A stretch of 39,829 bases of DNA, from positions 1 through 39,829 of the forward strand of contig NZ_FOBS01000023.1 in NCBI RefSeq assembly GCF_900109885.1. The letters are read 5' to 3'. Below the pieces are notes generated by a model. The model searched no databases and was not told the origin of the DNA. It was given only the letters and a program-made list of their open reading frames with translations. Source of the stretch: Syntrophus gentianae (GTDB lineage Bacteria; Desulfobacterota; Syntrophia; Syntrophales; Syntrophaceae). A program made the position numbers and the translations under genes. Shown piece after piece: positions 17,809 through 25,729 of this stretch (its first letter is position 1; every line of letters begins with the position of its first letter).

Positions 17809-19044
17809 TTAAATCCTGTGCAGAATCAGGCTGGTATTGACGCCGCCGAAGGCAAAGTTCTGGATGGCCGCCGTGTGGATCCGCCCCTCCCGAAGTTCCG
17901 TCACATGCCGGATCATGGCGCAGCGTTCATCAATTTTCTGAAGATTCAAGGTCGGGGCGAGAAAATTTCCCTCCATCATGTACAGGGTCAGGAGGGTCTC
18001 GATCACACCGCAGGTCGCCATGGTATGACCCATGTAACTCTTAAGCGCCGTCACCCAGGGATGGTCCCCGTACACGGAGGCAATCGCCTGGGCCTCGATG
18101 ATGTCGCCCATCTTGGTCGCCGTGGCATGGGCACTGACAAGGTCCATTTCCTCCGCCGGAATCTGCGCGTCTTCCAGGCTCATCCGGAGGGTCTGGGTAA
18201 TCCCGTTCAGATTGGGCAGGATCAGGTCGCCGCCATTGTTGTTGCAGGCAAAACCGATAATCTCCCCAAGAATATCGGCCCCCCGCTTCTTGGCGAATTC
18301 GTATTCCTCCAGCAGAATAGCTCCGCCGCCTTCCCCCACGACCAGTCCGTCCCGATCTTCGTCAAAGGGGCGGGGCGTGAGATGGGGCGTGTCGTTGAAG
18401 GCCGTGGAACAGGCCAGAAGATTGTCAAAAACGGCCACCGTCGTGGTGTCATACTCATCGGCTCCGCCACAGAGCATGGCATCCTGCCGGCCGAAACGGA
18501 TGGCCTCATACCCGTAGCCGATGGACTGGCTGCTGGTCGTACAGGCCGTTGAAGACGCGATGACCCGTCCCGTAATGCCGAACATCTTGGTGATGTTGAC
18601 CGCCGTGGTGTGCACCATGGACTTGAGGTAATCGACGGCGCCGATGGCCGCGAATTCGGCGCCGGATTCAGAGAAGAAGTTCCGGTAGATATCCCGCTGG
18701 ACCGTGGGACTGCCGTGCGTCGAACCGAAGGCCACGCCGAGGCGGCCCGAAGAAATGAAGGATTTCTCCAGACCGGACTGAGCCAGGACTTCCTTTGCCA
18801 CCTGGCAGGCATACCAGGAAACCGGCCCCATGGTCTTGCGATTCGCCCGCTTGAAGTCATAGTCGATGGGATAGTCCACGGTTCCAAAGACCCGGGAATG
18901 GATATACTGGGAAAGGAATTCTTCATTCCGCAATGGTTGGACACCGGAAAGGCCTTGCGTCAGGCTCTCCACAATCGCTTTTTTTCCGTGGCCGATCGGC
19001 GTGATGGCCGCCCCGGCCGTGATGACGACCCGTCTTTCTTGCAT
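17809..19044 (-). CDS. Beta-ketoacyl-[ACP] synthase (FabF/KAS II-like)
   Basis: 411 aa, a full-length single-domain ketosynthase that condenses malonyl-ACP with an acyl-ACP. The catalytic triad is present: nucleophile Cys168 in STACTTSSQS, His in SAHATATKMGD (about 305) and His in KSYMGHTMATCG (about 341). The C-terminal NFAFGGVNTSLIL is typical. The ATG at 19044 has only a weak AGAAG upstream. It lies 54 nt downstream of the ACP gene. With one ketosynthase here, either it iterates alone or a chain-length or initiation partner lies elsewhere. Sequence and context place it with specialised polyene/fatty-acid clusters rather than housekeeping fabF, whose usual neighbours are absent. Confidence 0.93.
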   Translation of the reverse strand: MQERRVVITAGAAITPIGHGKKAIVESLTQGLSGVQPLRNEEFLSQYIHSRVFGTVDYPIDYDFKRANRKTMGPVSWYACQVAKEVLAQSGLEKSFISSGRLGVAFGSTHGSPTVQRDIYRNFFSESGAEFAAIGAVDYLKSMVHTTAVNITKMFGITGRVIASSTACTTSSQSIGYGYEAIRFGRQDAMLCGGADEYDTTTVAVFDNLLACSTAFNDTPHLTPRPFDEDRDGLVVGEGGGAILLEEYEFAKKRGADILGEIIGFACNNNGGDLILPNLNGITQTLRMSLEDAQIPAEEMDLVSAHATATKMGDIIEAQAIASVYGDHPWVTALKSYMGHTMATCGVIETLLTLYMMEGNFLAPTLNLQKIDERCAMIRHVTELREGRIHTAAIQNFAFGGVNTSLILHRI

Positions 19045-19098
19045 GGAGGAATCTTCTGTCTATGGATTAGTTTAGTTCCGGAAACCGCCGTTCCGACA

Positions 19099-19368
19099 TC
19101 ATGGCTCGGGAACAGCTTCCCGGACGGAGATCAGCCACTCGATGTAATCACAGATCTGGGAAATCGTCCGGATATCCATGGCCCGCTTCTTCTCTTCCTG
19201 GGTCAGTTCGGAACCCAGCATCTTTTCGATTTCAAGGAGCAGTTCAATGGCATCGATGCTGTCAAAATTGTGCTCTTCCCGAAGATTGTCATCCAGCCGA
19301 GGATTTTCAATTTCAAAATTGCGGCGGAATACCGCAAGGATATGCTGTTCGATCTCTGCCCTTGTCAT
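19099..19368 (-). CDS. Acyl carrier protein
   Basis: 89 aa from ATG 19368 (MTRAEIEQHI). The frame stays open to 19443, but the extra 25 residues look unlike an ACP N-terminus. The phosphopantetheine attachment site is Ser37 in HNFDSIDAIELLLEIE, with the usual helix II after it. A GAGGAG lies about 14 nt before the ATG, longer than usual spacing. The protein carries the growing acyl chain as a thioester for the ketosynthase, ketoreductase and dehydratase of the same operon. It lies between the flavoprotein and ketosynthase genes. Confidence 0.9.
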   Translation of the reverse strand: MTRAEIEQHILAVFRRNFEIENPRLDDNLREEHNFDSIDAIELLLEIEKMLGSELTQEEKKRAMDIRTISQICDYIEWLISVREAVPEP

Positions 19369-19508
19369 GAAAAAACTATCTGCTCCTCTATTCTTCAGTA
19401 TCTGCCTACGGAACAAAACCGGGACCGTTTTTGCCGATTCCATCTTTCAAGGCCGCCTTTGTTCCGAAACTTCGCCGCCATGATACCATCTCTGCTCCGG
19501 AATTGGAA

Positions 19509-21002
19509 TTATGGTCCTTCCAGTTCACTGCCCCGAATCAATTCTTCCTGAAACCGGCGAAAGCCGACAATCGACTTCACCACCTGATACGAGCCCATGA
19601 CGGTTCCGATAATTCCCGGCGCCCAGGCATTCTGACCGGCCAGATAAAGCCCAGCGGCAGCAGGGCGCTGCAGGGAAATCAGCGGCAGAAGCTGCCGGGT
19701 TGAACGGCGAACCCCATAGGCAGATCCATACGGCGTATGTCCCCAGTCCCGGAGCGTCAAGGGGGTGTAGACATCGAGCTTTTTCAGGCCGGAAAAGGGC
19801 CCGCAGAGGCGGGAAGCCTCTTCCAGCATGATCTCGGCCTTACGTTCCTTGGCCTCTTCGTAATCGCTGCCGCGCTGCCCTGACGTTGTCCCTTCCCAGT
19901 CCCGCCATTCTCCCGGGAAGCTGTGCGTCATCAGGGTCAGGAGATTGGTTTCCCCGGAACCCCGGCGGAGCTGATAAAAAGCCCCTTCTCCGATACCGCC
20001 GGCATCATCGTTATGCAGACGGTAAACATTATAGGGCCACGGGGGATGCCGTCCTGCATCCACTCCCAGATGAACAGCAAAGACCCCTGCTGTGTCCTGA
20101 AGCTGTAAAATCCGCTCGCGGAAAGCAGGCCGGATGTCCTGTTCCCCAAGGAGATTCAAGACGATCCGGGGATGGATGGCCGCGACGATCAGTGGCGCAT
20201 TCAGTTCCCGTCCGGATTGCAGAAGGACCCCGGAAACACGCTTTTCCCGCATCCGGATGCCCTTCACGGGATCGCCGGAAAGTATCGTCCCGCCCAGCTC
20301 CCGTAACCTGTTCACAAAGGCGTCCACCAGGTGGGAGCTGTCGCAGGCCAGTCTCCAGGATGAAAAGAGCAGCGAAACCAGGGCCACATGGTGATAGAAA
20401 ACAGGGCACTCAACGGGAGATACGTCCATCAAGGTGGTCGCTACTCCCAGGACTGCGCGCAGGCGCGGAGAACATCCCAGCCGAACCAGCCGTTCCTCCA
20501 ACGCCTCAAGGTACTGCAGATCAAAGAGGATCCCTTCGGCAGAACAGATCACATCGAGACGGTACATCCGGGCCGCTATTTCCCGGAGACCTGCCATGAC
20601 AGCTGAAATTGGCCCTTGTTCCTTCGGGAAGGAAAGCCGGAGCTGCTCTTCAAAGGCATCCATCCCTTCCGGGAGAAAAAAGGAAAAAGCGTCATCGAAG
20701 AGGTACCGGTCGATCGCCCCACCCCGGCCCAGCCGTTCGGCCGGGATCCGCGAGCCGACTCCAAGGCAGTTCAACATCCGGCGGAGCGGCTCCCCCTCGC
20801 CCAGGGCCCCCACGTAGTGTATGCCTACCGGGCATTCCACCCCCTGACGGCAGTAACCCCGCATCAATCCGCCGGGATGGGCATTTCCTTCAATAACCGT
20901 AACCTGATAGTTCAGTTTCGCCAGGAGGATCGCCGTACTGAGGCCCCCGATGCCGGAACCGATCACCAGGGCCTTTCCCGGCTGATCCCTTCTTCCGCCC
21001 AT
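19509..21002 (-). CDS. FAD-dependent oxidoreductase, phytoene desaturase/carotene isomerase (CrtI/CrtH) type
   Basis: 497 aa. The N-terminus has the dinucleotide-binding fold KALVIGSGIGGLSTAILLAK followed by the acidic end VIEGNAHPGGLMR. The C-terminal FAD segment is LYLAGQNAWAPGIIGTVMGSYQ. This layout is that of the CrtI/CrtH/retinol-saturase superfamily, which desaturates, saturates or isomerises conjugated chains. The mid-region has VGIHYVG and PHRIVLNL-like blocks seen in that group. AAGGGGGG precedes the ATG at 21002. In this operon it probably acts on the double bonds of the ACP- or lipid-bound chain. No squalene or phytoene synthase is nearby, so carotenoid synthesis proper is unlikely. 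Family confident, substrate unknown. Confidence 0.88.
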   Translation of the reverse strand: MGGRRDQPGKALVIGSGIGGLSTAILLAKLNYQVTVIEGNAHPGGLMRGYCRQGVECPVGIHYVGALGEGEPLRRMLNCLGVGSRIPAERLGRGGAIDRYLFDDAFSFFLPEGMDAFEEQLRLSFPKEQGPISAVMAGLREIAARMYRLDVICSAEGILFDLQYLEALEERLVRLGCSPRLRAVLGVATTLMDVSPVECPVFYHHVALVSLLFSSWRLACDSSHLVDAFVNRLRELGGTILSGDPVKGIRMREKRVSGVLLQSGRELNAPLIVAAIHPRIVLNLLGEQDIRPAFRERILQLQDTAGVFAVHLGVDAGRHPPWPYNVYRLHNDDAGGIGEGAFYQLRRGSGETNLLTLMTHSFPGEWRDWEGTTSGQRGSDYEEAKERKAEIMLEEASRLCGPFSGLKKLDVYTPLTLRDWGHTPYGSAYGVRRSTRQLLPLISLQRPAAAGLYLAGQNAWAPGIIGTVMGSYQVVKSIVGFRRFQEELIRGSELEGP

Positions 21003-21064
21003 TTACCCCCCTTGATTCGGATCTCCGGCAGAATCGCAGCCGGCACGCCGCCTTTTCCCGGTTA

Positions 21065-21733
21065 TCACAACGGTTCCGCTTCCAGCAGGGTCATTCTTAA
21101 AAAATATCCCATAAAGCCGGGGACCGCCAGTTCAATTTGTTCAAAAAAGCCCTCTCGCCTCCCCGAAAGCTGAACAGAGCGCCGGAGAAAACCGGCTGCA
21201 TCGTATTGGCGTATTTCCCAGCGATCCTTTCCTCGTGCGACGACATCGGTTATGCTTCTCCGGTTATCTGCAAAGCGGCAGATCGAAGCGCCGTTCTGCA
21301 GATGTCCGGCATCCTGAAGCGTCCCTGGAGGGGGGAAAAGCAGAAGACGGATGTCCGCCAGCATTCCCGCCGAAAAGGCCGGCGAATCGAAGGGCGGGAC
21401 ACCCCGCCTTATTTCTTCCAGGCCCTTCTGTGCCACTGCATCGAGGAGAACGAAGCCCTCGGGCGTCATCAGGACACAGGAAAGGGTCTCCTTCCGGGGA
21501 TCAACAAGAACAACACCGAGCAGCAATGCCATGTTCCCATCGGGAAGTTGTGCTTCGATGGCATGAATCAGGCGGTGGGGCGTCTCGACATAGGGCAGAC
21601 AATCCCTCCGGCAACAGACCGCTTTGCCGGATGTCTTCTCCAAACCCGCATCATGATGGATTTCCGGCATCAGACTGCACGACAGCACAAGAAAAGACAA
21701 CAGGGAAATCAGGAAAAGAACGGCGCAGCGCAT
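21065..21733 (-). CDS. Lipoprotein, DUF3261-like
   Basis: 222 aa from ATG 21733, which overlaps the LolA stop by one base (TGATG); a TTG one codon upstream is a less likely start. The signal peptide (MRCAVLFLISLLSFLVLSC) ends in a lipobox-like VLSC, predicting a lipid-anchored periplasmic-facing protein. The mid-region MLADIRLLLFPPPGTLQDAG and the C-terminal IELAVPGFMGYFLRMTLLE resemble the DUF3261 lipoproteins found beside LolA-like carriers in aryl polyene clusters. Similarity is judged by eye and is moderate. Together with the LolA-like protein it probably helps place the product in the outer membrane. Confidence 0.7.
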   Translation of the reverse strand: MRCAVLFLISLLSFLVLSCSLMPEIHHDAGLEKTSGKAVCCRRDCLPYVETPHRLIHAIEAQLPDGNMALLLGVVLVDPRKETLSCVLMTPEGFVLLDAVAQKGLEEIRRGVPPFDSPAFSAGMLADIRLLLFPPPGTLQDAGHLQNGASICRFADNRRSITDVVARGKDRWEIRQYDAAGFLRRSVQLSGRREGFFEQIELAVPGFMGYFLRMTLLEAEPL

Positions 21734-22362
21734 CAACCGGCACGGAACAGGACATCATCGATCCGGGAATTGGTCCGGATATTTTTAAACTCGATTTCCG
21801 TGTAAGCCTCATCACTCTCAATAATCCGGACCAGTTCTATCCTCCCCGGTTTTTCAGACAGGGTGATTTCTACAGCCTGGATCATCGCGCTCAAGCTCTT
21901 ATCCTTCGGCGTCATGAGAATCCGGGTTTTGCTGCCGGGCTTCAAGACGGCGGCAAAGGTCGGACTGGAATCGAAACGCCCCCGGCTCCAGGCCGCGATT
22001 TCCGGCAAAATGAACTTCATGACCTGCGCGCTGCCGTGGCGATCCTCAACCAGCTGGTTGTTCTGCTGGATATAGCGTTTGACGTTCCCCTGGGAAAGGA
22101 GGAGTACACTCCGGACGGGAGAAAGATACTCCCACCGCAGGGCATCGGGCGACCGGAAATAGAACCGGCCTTCGGAAATCAGCGGCCGCGAAAGGATCTT
22201 CAGGTGCTTGCGCTGGACGAATCCGGCCTGGACCGTGGAAATTCCCGACGAAGCCTGTCGAATCTGCTCCCAGCTTTCCGCCCAACCAACCAGCATTCCG
22301 CAACTCAGCAGCACTGCGACAAAAAGAATCCTGCGAACGTTCGCTTTCCCGAGAGAGATCAT
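21733..22362 (-). CDS. LolA-like outer-membrane lipoprotein carrier
   Basis: 209 aa with an N-terminal signal peptide (hydrophobic ILFVAVLLSCGMLVGWAES, about 12-30). The mature part follows the LolA pattern: an early helix IRQASSGISTVQAGFVQRKH, then GRFYFRSPDALRWEYLSP, a QNNQLVED loop and a C-terminal sheet (IEFKNIRTNSRID). LolA proteins shuttle lipid-modified cargo through the periplasm; cluster-encoded versions occur in aryl polyene-type loci. It starts 15 nt after fabG and overlaps the DUF3261-like gene by 1 nt. The gene neighbourhood favours a pathway-specific carrier over the housekeeping LolA. Confidence 0.87.
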   Translation of the reverse strand: MISLGKANVRRILFVAVLLSCGMLVGWAESWEQIRQASSGISTVQAGFVQRKHLKILSRPLISEGRFYFRSPDALRWEYLSPVRSVLLLSQGNVKRYIQQNNQLVEDRHGSAQVMKFILPEIAAWSRGRFDSSPTFAAVLKPGSKTRILMTPKDKSLSAMIQAVEITLSEKPGRIELVRIIESDEAYTEIEFKNIRTNSRIDDVLFRAG

Positions 22363-22377
22363 CTTTTTACTCTACCC

Positions 22378-23112
22378 TCAGAACATCCCGCCGTTTACAG
22401 AGATCACCTGCCCGGTGATGTAGGAGGCATCGGGCGAACAGAGGAATCGGACCACCTTCGCCACTTCCTCCGGCTCACCGACCCGTCTCATGGGAATTCT
22501 CTCGCGGATCTGCTCCTGGGGAAGATTTGAAGTCATCTCCGTCCGGATCAGCCCGGGGGCAATCACATTGACCCGGATTCCCAGCCGCGCCACTTCGGAA
22601 GCCAGGGAGCGGCTCGCCGCGATCAGCCCCGCCTTGGCGGCTGAGTAATTGACCTGCCCGCGATTCCCCACCAGGGCCGACAGGGAAGACATGGAAACCA
22701 CCGAGCCCCGGTGGGCCCTCATCATCGCCTTGATCACGGGCTGTGTGACGTTGTAAAAGCCATTCAGGGTCGTCGAAAGCACCGCACTCCAATCCTCTTC
22801 CGACATCATCAGGAAGAGATTGTCGGCCGTAATTCCGGCATTGTTCACGAGCACATCCAGGGAAGGCCGGCGGGCAATCAGGTCCTCCACACAGCGGCGG
22901 CTTTCGGCGGCATCGGCTACATCGAAGCGCAGCTTCTCCGCTGATCCACCCTCGGCCTCGATTAGAGAAACTGTTTTCTGGGCCTCAGCCTCCGAAGACC
23001 GGTAATTGACCACCACATGATATCCGCTGCGTGCCAGCTCAAGGGCCACAGCCCGGCCGATTCCGCGGCTGGCCCCCGTCACCAGGGCCGTCTCCTGCTT
23101 ATTCTTTTCCAT
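22378..23112 (-). CDS. fabG: 3-oxoacyl-[ACP] reductase (FabG-like SDR)
   Basis: 244 aa, standard FabG length. [10 protein letters not shown] (12-21) binds NADP(H), NNAG is at 90-93, and the catalytic Ser143, Tyr156 and Lys160 (YSAAK) are intact. The C-terminus [15 protein letters not shown] is typical. The enzyme reduces the 3-keto group made by the ketosynthase. GAGG lies 6 nt before the ATG. The start overlaps the dehydratase gene by 14 nt, showing tight coupling in one operon. It is probably pathway-specific rather than the housekeeping copy. Confidence 0.93.
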   Translation of the reverse strand: MEKNKQETALVTGASRGIGRAVALELARSGYHVVVNYRSSEAEAQKTVSLIEAEGGSAEKLRFDVADAAESRRCVEDLIARRPSLDVLVNNAGITADNLFLMMSEEDWSAVLSTTLNGFYNVTQPVIKAMMRAHRGSVVSMSSLSALVGNRGQVNYSAAKAGLIAASRSLASEVARLGIRVNVIAPGLIRTEMTSNLPQEQIRERIPMRRVGEPEEVAKVVRFLCSPDASYITGQVISVNGGMF

Positions 23113-23551
23113 GAAACGCCTCTGTGCCCATTACGGCCTGGTCATTTCTCACCGCCTGAATCGTCATCCGGCAGATCGTCGTTGAACCTGCCCTGACGGT
23201 CCCTTCAAAAACATGATAATTCTCCCGGCAGTAAAGATTATTCGTAGAAGTGATCAGAGGGGTATGGAGCGCCACCTTATCCTCGAAGAACGCACCATTC
23301 CGAAGCCCCACAAGCCATCCTCCGCCGCCGGCCTTGCCTTCCCGGCACCTTTTCCAGGCGCCTCCGGCACATGCTGTCTGAGCAACCAGTTCGACCAGCG
23401 CCAGCGTATCGACCGCTTCCCCGTCGAAAAGGGGCCAGGACTTTCGCACCGTTGCCACAGTAGTACAGGAATCCTCATCCACCGCTAGGACTTCCTCAAT
23501 CAAGGCCATCCGGCCACGATGAGGGATCAGCGCTTCTACGGCAAGGTCCAT
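23099..23551 (-). CDS. Hotdog-fold 3-hydroxyacyl-[ACP] dehydratase (FabZ/ApeP-like)
   Basis: 150 aa. [18 protein letters not shown] near the N-terminus holds the PHR/H-G motif of cluster-type dehydratases, and [18 protein letters not shown] carries the Glu on the central hot-dog helix. The sequence fits proteins annotated as beta-hydroxymyristoyl/3-hydroxyacyl-ACP dehydratase in aryl polyene loci. It would remove water from the FabG product to leave a double bond, as needed for a polyene. AAAGGAG lies about 10 nt before ATG 23551. It is the first gene of the minus-strand operon, divergent from the ligase. Confidence 0.87.
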   Translation of the reverse strand: MDLAVEALIPHRGRMALIEEVLAVDEDSCTTVATVRKSWPLFDGEAVDTLALVELVAQTACAGGAWKRCREGKAGGGGWLVGLRNGAFFEDKVALHTPLITSTNNLYCRENYHVFEGTVRAGSTTICRMTIQAVRNDQAVMGTEAFHGKE

Positions 23552-23593
23552 AGCGGCTCCGCTCCTTTTCCAACAGAAAAAAATTTGGGGTGT

Positions 23594-23622
23594 AGTAGAT
23601 AAAAATTCCCCCCTTAAGTCAA
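23594..23622 (-). promoter_or_regulatory. Candidate promoter of the lipid-like operon
   Basis: The minus strand has TTGACT (23617-23622), a 17-nt spacer with a G6 run, and TCTACT (23594-23599), about 45 nt before the dehydratase ATG in the 199-nt divergent gap. The -35 is good and the -10 is weak. Confidence 0.4.
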
Positions 23623-23750
23623 GGGAAAAACTCTCTTCTGCGCCACCCCCTCGTGGCCTGGAAGGTTAGTCTTGATCTTTGCCGTCCGCTGGGTTATTTC
23701 TCTTTTCGCGTCGATCTTCTTTACAAGGGATCGGGAAAGGATTCTTGTCT

Positions 23751-25121
23751 ATGACCACCACGAACTCATTCTATGATCGGATTTTTCCACACCGCGCCGA
23801 TCCGTCAGCTCCATACGTGAATTCCCGTTATTCCGTCGGTGATATCCAAGGGCTTGCCTTTTCCCTGCGGGAACGATTGCAGCCCTTTGCAGAAAAAAAA
23901 TCGACCGTCTGCCTCTGGACGGAAGACCGGGGGCTGATCATGGCGGCCCTCCTTGCCGCTCTTTCCGGAGGTCCCGTTTTTGCCCTGCCTCATGCCTTTT
24001 CGCCTCAAGTTATGCAAGACCTGCAGGAGGTCTGCCAGGTCTCCGCTATTCTGACGGATCGTGACGAGATAAGTTTACCCGGCCTGGAACGGATAACACC
24101 GCCGGACTACCGGCCCGCCGCCGCCCCTCCCACTCCCCTTCTCGATCCTCAGAGTACGTGCATGAAACTCTTCACCGGCGGTTCGACGGGTGCACCGCGG
24201 ATCTGGGATAAAACACCGGCAGGACTGCTGGGCGAGAGCGCTTTTCTGGTTCGGCAGTTCGGGATTTGCCCGGAGGATGTCCTCCTTGCCGCAGCTCCTC
24301 CTCAGCACATCTACGGACTTTTGTTTTCCGTGATCCTTCCCTTTTTGGCCGGGGCGCGCGTCCTGCCGGAAACCTTTTCTTTTCCCAGAGAGATTATCGC
24401 CGGAATATCCCGTTTTTCCGCAACGATTCTGATCGGAGTGCCCTTTATTTACCGTGCCCTGCGCCTCGATGCCCTGGAGCGCCAGTCGCTGCGGCGGGCC
24501 TTTTCGTCAGCGGGAAAGGTGAATCCTGAAGATGCTCTGTTTTTCAAGGGAAAAACCGGCCTTCCCATTACGGAAATCTACGGCTCCACGGAAACGGGAG
24601 GCATTGCCTTCCAGGACTCACCGGATGATCAGGGGCGATTGCGATCCTTTTCCGAAGTGACCTGGAAAATTGCCGGGGAACGGCTTTGCGTCCGTTCTCC
24701 CTTTTTATCGGGAAATCTCCCTCGAGATGAAGAGGGATTCTTTATCACGGGAGATCGAGCCGTCTCGATGGGTCCGGAGAGATTCAAACTGCTTGGCCGC
24801 GCCGACGAGGTGGTGAAGATCGCGGGAAAACGGGTCGATCTGGCGGAGGTTCAGGAGAAAATTCGGCAAATCAAGGAGGTGGAAGAAGCCTTGGTCCTTG
24901 CTCTGCCGGAAGTTTCCGGACGCCGTCAGGAGATTGTGGCCCTTGTCGTCGGCTCCCTGGACCGGCAAACGATCCGGCAACACCTGGCCGACTGTCTCGA
25001 ATCCTATGCCCTGCCCCGGCATATTCTGCTGGTCGAAAGTATCCCGGTCACCCCGGCAGGCAAGATCGATCGCCGACAGATCGATGAACTGCTGCAGTCA
25101 CGAAAAAACGAAGAAACCTGA
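23751..25121 (+). CDS. AMP-forming acyl/aryl ligase (acyl-CoA or acyl-ACP synthetase)
   Basis: 456 aa from ATG 23751 (AAAGGA 9 nt upstream); an in-frame TTG at 23679 has no better site. The ANL-family P-loop is LFTGGSTGAPRIWDKTP, followed by YGSTETGGIA (A5), ITGDRA (A7) and LGRADEVVKIAGKRVDL (A8). The C-terminal TPAGKIDRRQI holds the catalytic Lys of A10. The enzyme activates a carboxylic acid as its adenylate and loads it onto CoA or ACP. It is divergent from the dehydratase-to-amidohydrolase operon, so it probably supplies the starter unit. Its length is somewhat short for the family. The acid substrate cannot be read from the sequence. Confidence 0.87.
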   Translation: MTTTNSFYDRIFPHRADPSAPYVNSRYSVGDIQGLAFSLRERLQPFAEKKSTVCLWTEDRGLIMAALLAALSGGPVFALPHAFSPQVMQDLQEVCQVSAILTDRDEISLPGLERITPPDYRPAAAPPTPLLDPQSTCMKLFTGGSTGAPRIWDKTPAGLLGESAFLVRQFGICPEDVLLAAAPPQHIYGLLFSVILPFLAGARVLPETFSFPREIIAGISRFSATILIGVPFIYRALRLDALERQSLRRAFSSAGKVNPEDALFFKGKTGLPITEIYGSTETGGIAFQDSPDDQGRLRSFSEVTWKIAGERLCVRSPFLSGNLPRDEEGFFITGDRAVSMGPERFKLLGRADEVVKIAGKRVDLAEVQEKIRQIKEVEEALVLALPEVSGRRQEIVALVVGSLDRQTIRQHLADCLESYALPRHILLVESIPVTPAGKIDRRQIDELLQSRKNEET

Positions 25122-25165
25122 TTTTTCCGGATCGCGCCTGTTCTTCATCCTGTTGACCATTTTGA

Positions 25166-25194
25166 TTGACAATTCCTCCTGACCGTCTTAAATT
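25166..25194 (+). promoter_or_regulatory. Sigma-70-type promoter of the dodecin gene
   Basis: TTGACA (25166-25171), 17-nt spacer, TAAATT (25189-25194). A consensus -35 and near-consensus -10 lie about 53 nt before the dodecin ATG. Confidence 0.7.
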
Positions 25195-25247
25195 TATGAA
25201 CAAAAAGTAATTCCTTGATAAACAACACTTCACAAAAGGAGGCTGCC

Positions 25248-25460
25248 ATGTCAGACCGCGTCTACAAAAAAGTTGAAGTCGTCGGAACCTCGAAAAAGGG
25301 GATCAACGAAGCCATTTCCAATGCGATCGAAACTGCTGCCGAATCCATTCGCAATATCGACTGGTTCGAAGTCGTTGAAACGACAGGGCACGTCGTCAAT
25401 GGCAAGGTTGATCATTTCCAGGTCACTTTAAAAATAGGCTTCAGGTTCGAAGAAGACTGA
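25248..25460 (+). CDS. Dodecin, flavin-binding storage protein
   Basis: 70 aa, exactly the dodecin size. AGGAGG lies 5 nt before ATG 25248. The sequence follows the family: YKKVEVVGTSKKGINEAISN at the start, then NIDWFEVVETTGHV, where the Trp stacks on flavin, and VDHFQVTLKIGFRFE, with the conserved Gln. Dodecins form 12-mers that store riboflavin, FMN or FAD and protect the cell from free flavin. The gene is a single transcription unit with its own promoter and terminator. Confidence 0.95.
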   Translation: MSDRVYKKVEVVGTSKKGINEAISNAIETAAESIRNIDWFEVVETTGHVVNGKVDHFQVTLKIGFRFEED

Positions 25461-25465
25461 CAGGA

Positions 25466-25512
25466 CGCCCCCTTGACCGCCGGGCCTGGAAAACCCGGCG
25501 GTCAAGGGGGCG
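25466..25512 (+). terminator. Strong hairpin terminator after dodecin
   Basis: A 19-bp perfect stem (CGCCCCCTTGACCGCCGGG and its complement) with a short loop starts 5 nt after the dodecin stop. It is followed by a modest T-rich stretch (GTTTGTTTC). Confidence 0.85.
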
Positions 25513-25632
25513 GAAGTTTGTTTCTTCCGAGTTCAAGAAAATCCGGGCCAAACCCGATCAACCAAACACCGACATATTTCACTTCCAAATTCCCGTCTTT
25601 CTTCCCTTTTTAAAAATAATCAGCCTCTGCCC

Positions 25633-25661
25633 TTGACAATCTCTACATGTTGTGGTTTATA
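25633..25661 (+). promoter_or_regulatory. Sigma-70-type promoter of nrdJ
   Basis: TTGACA (25633-25638), 17-nt spacer, TTTATA (25656-25661), about 69 nt before the nrdJ ATG. A candidate NrdR box occupies most of the spacer. Confidence 0.65.
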
Positions 25662-25686
25662 ACAGCCAGCATACAGGATGTAGTGT
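25640..25686 (+). promoter_or_regulatory. Candidate pair of NrdR boxes before nrdJ
   Basis: Box 1 at 25640-25655 (TCTCTACATGTTGTGG) matches 11 of 16 positions of the consensus ACACWATATATWGTGT; box 2 at 25671-25686 (ATACAGGATGTAGTGT) matches 12 of 16. The boxes start exactly 31 bp apart, the three-turn spacing known for paired NrdR sites, and flank the -10 element. NrdR is the zinc/ATP-cone repressor of ribonucleotide reductase genes. Counts were made by eye. Confidence 0.6.
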
Positions 25687-25729
25687 ATCCTCTACTTCCT
25701 GCGCTTATTTCCCAAGGAGTTTATCTGCA

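Noticed and set aside
25652-25729. 26-codon N-terminal extension of NrdJ
   Set aside because: It overlaps the promoter and NrdR-box region; ATG 25730 has AAGGAG and begins the conserved protein.
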